64,000 nt of DNA from Bradyrhizobium sp. SRL28 (lineage in GTDB: Bacteria; Pseudomonadota; Alphaproteobacteria; Rhizobiales; Xanthobacteraceae). Positions 62,893-64,000 of the stretch are shown one piece after another. The stretch covers positions 98,982-162,981 of the forward strand of contig NZ_JAHEAG010000016.1 in NCBI RefSeq assembly GCF_018596315.1. The letters are read 5' to 3'. How positions within the stretch are numbered: position 1 is the first letter of the stretch; each line of letters begins with the position of its first letter. Under the pieces are notes generated by a model that saw only the letters and a program-made list of their open reading frames with translations, was not told where the DNA came from and did no database searches. The position numbers were made by a program, and so were the translations under genes.

Positions 62893-63307
62893 ATGCGGCC
62901 GTTTCGTCTCAATCCTATTTATCAGGCCTCCGCCGAGCGTCTCTTTGACGCTTGGACGAAGCCTGACCAAATGCAGCTATGGCTGTTCAAGTGTCCTACC
63001 AATAAGATTGTGCGGCATCGACCAGAAACTCACAGTCGGGGACCGGTACTCCATCGTCGAAAAGGCGGATGGGCGGGAAATTGATCACTATGGCGAATAC
63101 ACCGCCATCGACCCGCCCCATAGCCTTGCATTCTGGCTCGAAGTGCCGGTTCACTTCGAGGGTAGAACCGATATCGTCGTCTCTTTCCTAACGACATCGG
63201 AAGGCTGCGAGATGAACTTCGTTCAGACCGGCGTCGATGCGTCGGTGGTCGAGAAAAATTGGCGCACGATGTTTCAGAATCTCGCGGGTGTGCCCTTGCG
63301 CATGTAA
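62893..63307 (+). pseudogene. SRPBCC (AHSA1-like) protein, frameshifted
   Basis: First frame: MRPFRLNPIYQASAERLFDA, WTKPDQMQLWLFKCPTNKIV; second frame: IDQKLTVGDRYSIVEKADGR, EIDHYGEYTAIDPPHSLAFW and the C-terminal helix VVEKNWRTMFQNLAG. The frames change near 63013 by one base. Together they make a complete AHSA1/SRPBCC domain of about 137 residues. Decayed or missequenced. Confidence 0.68.
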
Positions 63308-63723
63308 GCTTCCGGCGATGAAACAACGAAGGCTGTTCTAAAGGGACCGTTGCATCTGGTTCGAGCTTGCCATAGTTCCGATTCGCCAGAAGACTGTCAT
63401 GCGACAACTAATCAGGTTCGATGTCGGGCGAATCCCGACGGATCTGGGAACACAGCATTCCCGCCGTCGAGGCGCCGCGTTACTCCATCACCTTTCGTAC
63501 GATGGCTGACCGAAAGACCTAGCAACGCGGACTACTCTGATGGACCGCCGCTCTGTTCAGAAATCGCGGGATCGAATGGCAAGACGTAGCGGCAGTCTAC
63601 CCCTGCATGGCACAGCAATACCTAGCTCAGCCACGCAGTTTCCGCGTCAGGCTCCCGTCGATCCTGCTTCGGGAGCGCTAAGATCCGTTGCATCTATGGA
63701 TGAATGCGCGGACGAACTGATTC
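63308..63723. other. Gene-free region before the glycosyltransferase end
   Basis: About 415 bases between two genes that end here from opposite sides. No protein-like frame, no obvious T-rich terminator. Confidence 0.45.
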
Positions 63724-64000
63724 TTACCAACCCGTGAGGTTCACATTGTTCAGGTACGGTGCCAACGCCGCATAGTGATTAAGATACTCTTCCGCAATTC
63801 GTCGTGAGGTAAATCGCTTTTCAAACTGGGCCCGGATACGACGCCGGTCGAGCTCGCCTAGACGCGCGATAGCCTGAATTGCTTCCTCTTCGTCTGATAC
63901 GACAAAACCCGTTATACCCTCGTCAACGACTTCCGGTACGGAACCCGATCTGAAGGCAATAACAGGTGTGCCACAGGCCATTGCTTCAATCATCACCAAT
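63724..64000 (-). CDS. Glycosyltransferase family 4, C-terminal part
   Basis: The gene continues past the right edge; the last 91 residues are visible. LVMIEAMACGTPVIAFRSGS and VPEVVDEGITGFVV form the nucleotide-sugar-binding motif (E-x7-E type, PEVV-x-x-G-x-x-G) of GT4 enzymes, followed by the closing helices. Role: sugar transfer in polysaccharide or glycolipid synthesis; substrate not visible. Confidence 0.9.
   Translation of the reverse strand, partial: LVMIEAMACGTPVIAFRSGSVPEVVDEGITGFVVSDEEEAIQAIARLGELDRRRIRAQFEKRFTSRRIAEEYLNHYAALAPYLNNVNLTGW

Noticed and set aside
19..63990. CRISPR arrays, rRNA, tRNA
   Set aside because: I looked for regularly spaced repeats and for conserved rRNA or tRNA sequence by eye and saw none; a covariance-model scan would be decisive.

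Overview
The window is high-GC DNA with short spacers, many start/stop overlaps, and families typical of soil alphaproteobacteria: FixJ-type regulators, winged-helix/P-loop ATPase regulators, DUF1656-FUSC-HlyD exporters, small DUF1127, DUF1059 and DUF6894 proteins. By gene content it looks like a Bradyrhizobium-type member of the Nitrobacteraceae. This is an inference from gene families; no rRNA or tRNA gene is present to confirm it.

Layout. 1-9.7 kb: an array of four large regulators with an N-terminal winged helix, a P-loop ATPase of the STAND type and a helical-repeat C-terminus. The first is cut by the window edge, two are a tandem duplication, and the fourth is inverted. 9.7-15.5 kb, minus strand: AraC regulator, DUF1656-HlyD-FUSC exporter and two acetoacetate-decarboxylase-like proteins. 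15.7-19.0 kb: PAS histidine kinase, AraC regulator, FixJ-type regulator and single-domain receiver. 19.1-27.6 kb: a patchwork with two paralogous small secreted proteins at its two ends in opposite orientation, WrbA, a complete IS30-family element, a frameshifted tyrosine recombinase, and a redox/detoxification group (SDR, NTF2-like, nitroreductase, methyltransferase) divergent from a LysR regulator. A 75-bp imperfect repeat lies at both ends of the recombinase-to-LysR block.

27.6-35.3 kb: a membrane ClpP-fold protein with a small partner, about 1 kb without genes, then a tightly overlapping minus-strand operon (DUF1127, TauE/SafE, FUSC, DUF1656, DUF983, HlyD) headed by a stand-alone winged-helix regulator whose DNA-binding domain matches the big ATPase regulators. 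35.5-40.5 kb: FixJ-type regulator, two small coupled genes, a receiver and an 889-residue GAF/PAS histidine kinase. 40.8-47.0 kb: a catabolic operon (acyl-CoA dehydrogenase, enoyl-CoA hydratase, class III CoA-transferase, YWTD-type beta-propeller, 3-hydroxyacyl-CoA dehydrogenase, frameshifted alpha/beta hydrolase) fit for activating and beta-oxidising a carboxylic acid.

47-56 kb: small conserved and secreted proteins, an enoyl-CoA isomerase-like protein, MaoC, SRPBCC, and a LysR/cupin region carrying duplication scars. 56-59.6 kb: TetR plus an EmrA-EmrB-type pump with a clear promoter/operator. 59.6-64 kb: a lysine-rich micropeptide with its own terminator, DUF1059, a decayed transposase joined to the tail of an outer-membrane protein gene, transglutaminase, a frameshifted SRPBCC gene, and the end of a GT4 glycosyltransferase cut by the window edge.

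Together the window reads as an accessory, environment-facing region: three exporters, each next to or near its own regulator, several two-component modules and one carboxylate degradation operon, with mobile-element debris between them. At least six reading frames are broken by one- or two-base changes, which points either to real decay or to base-level assembly errors.
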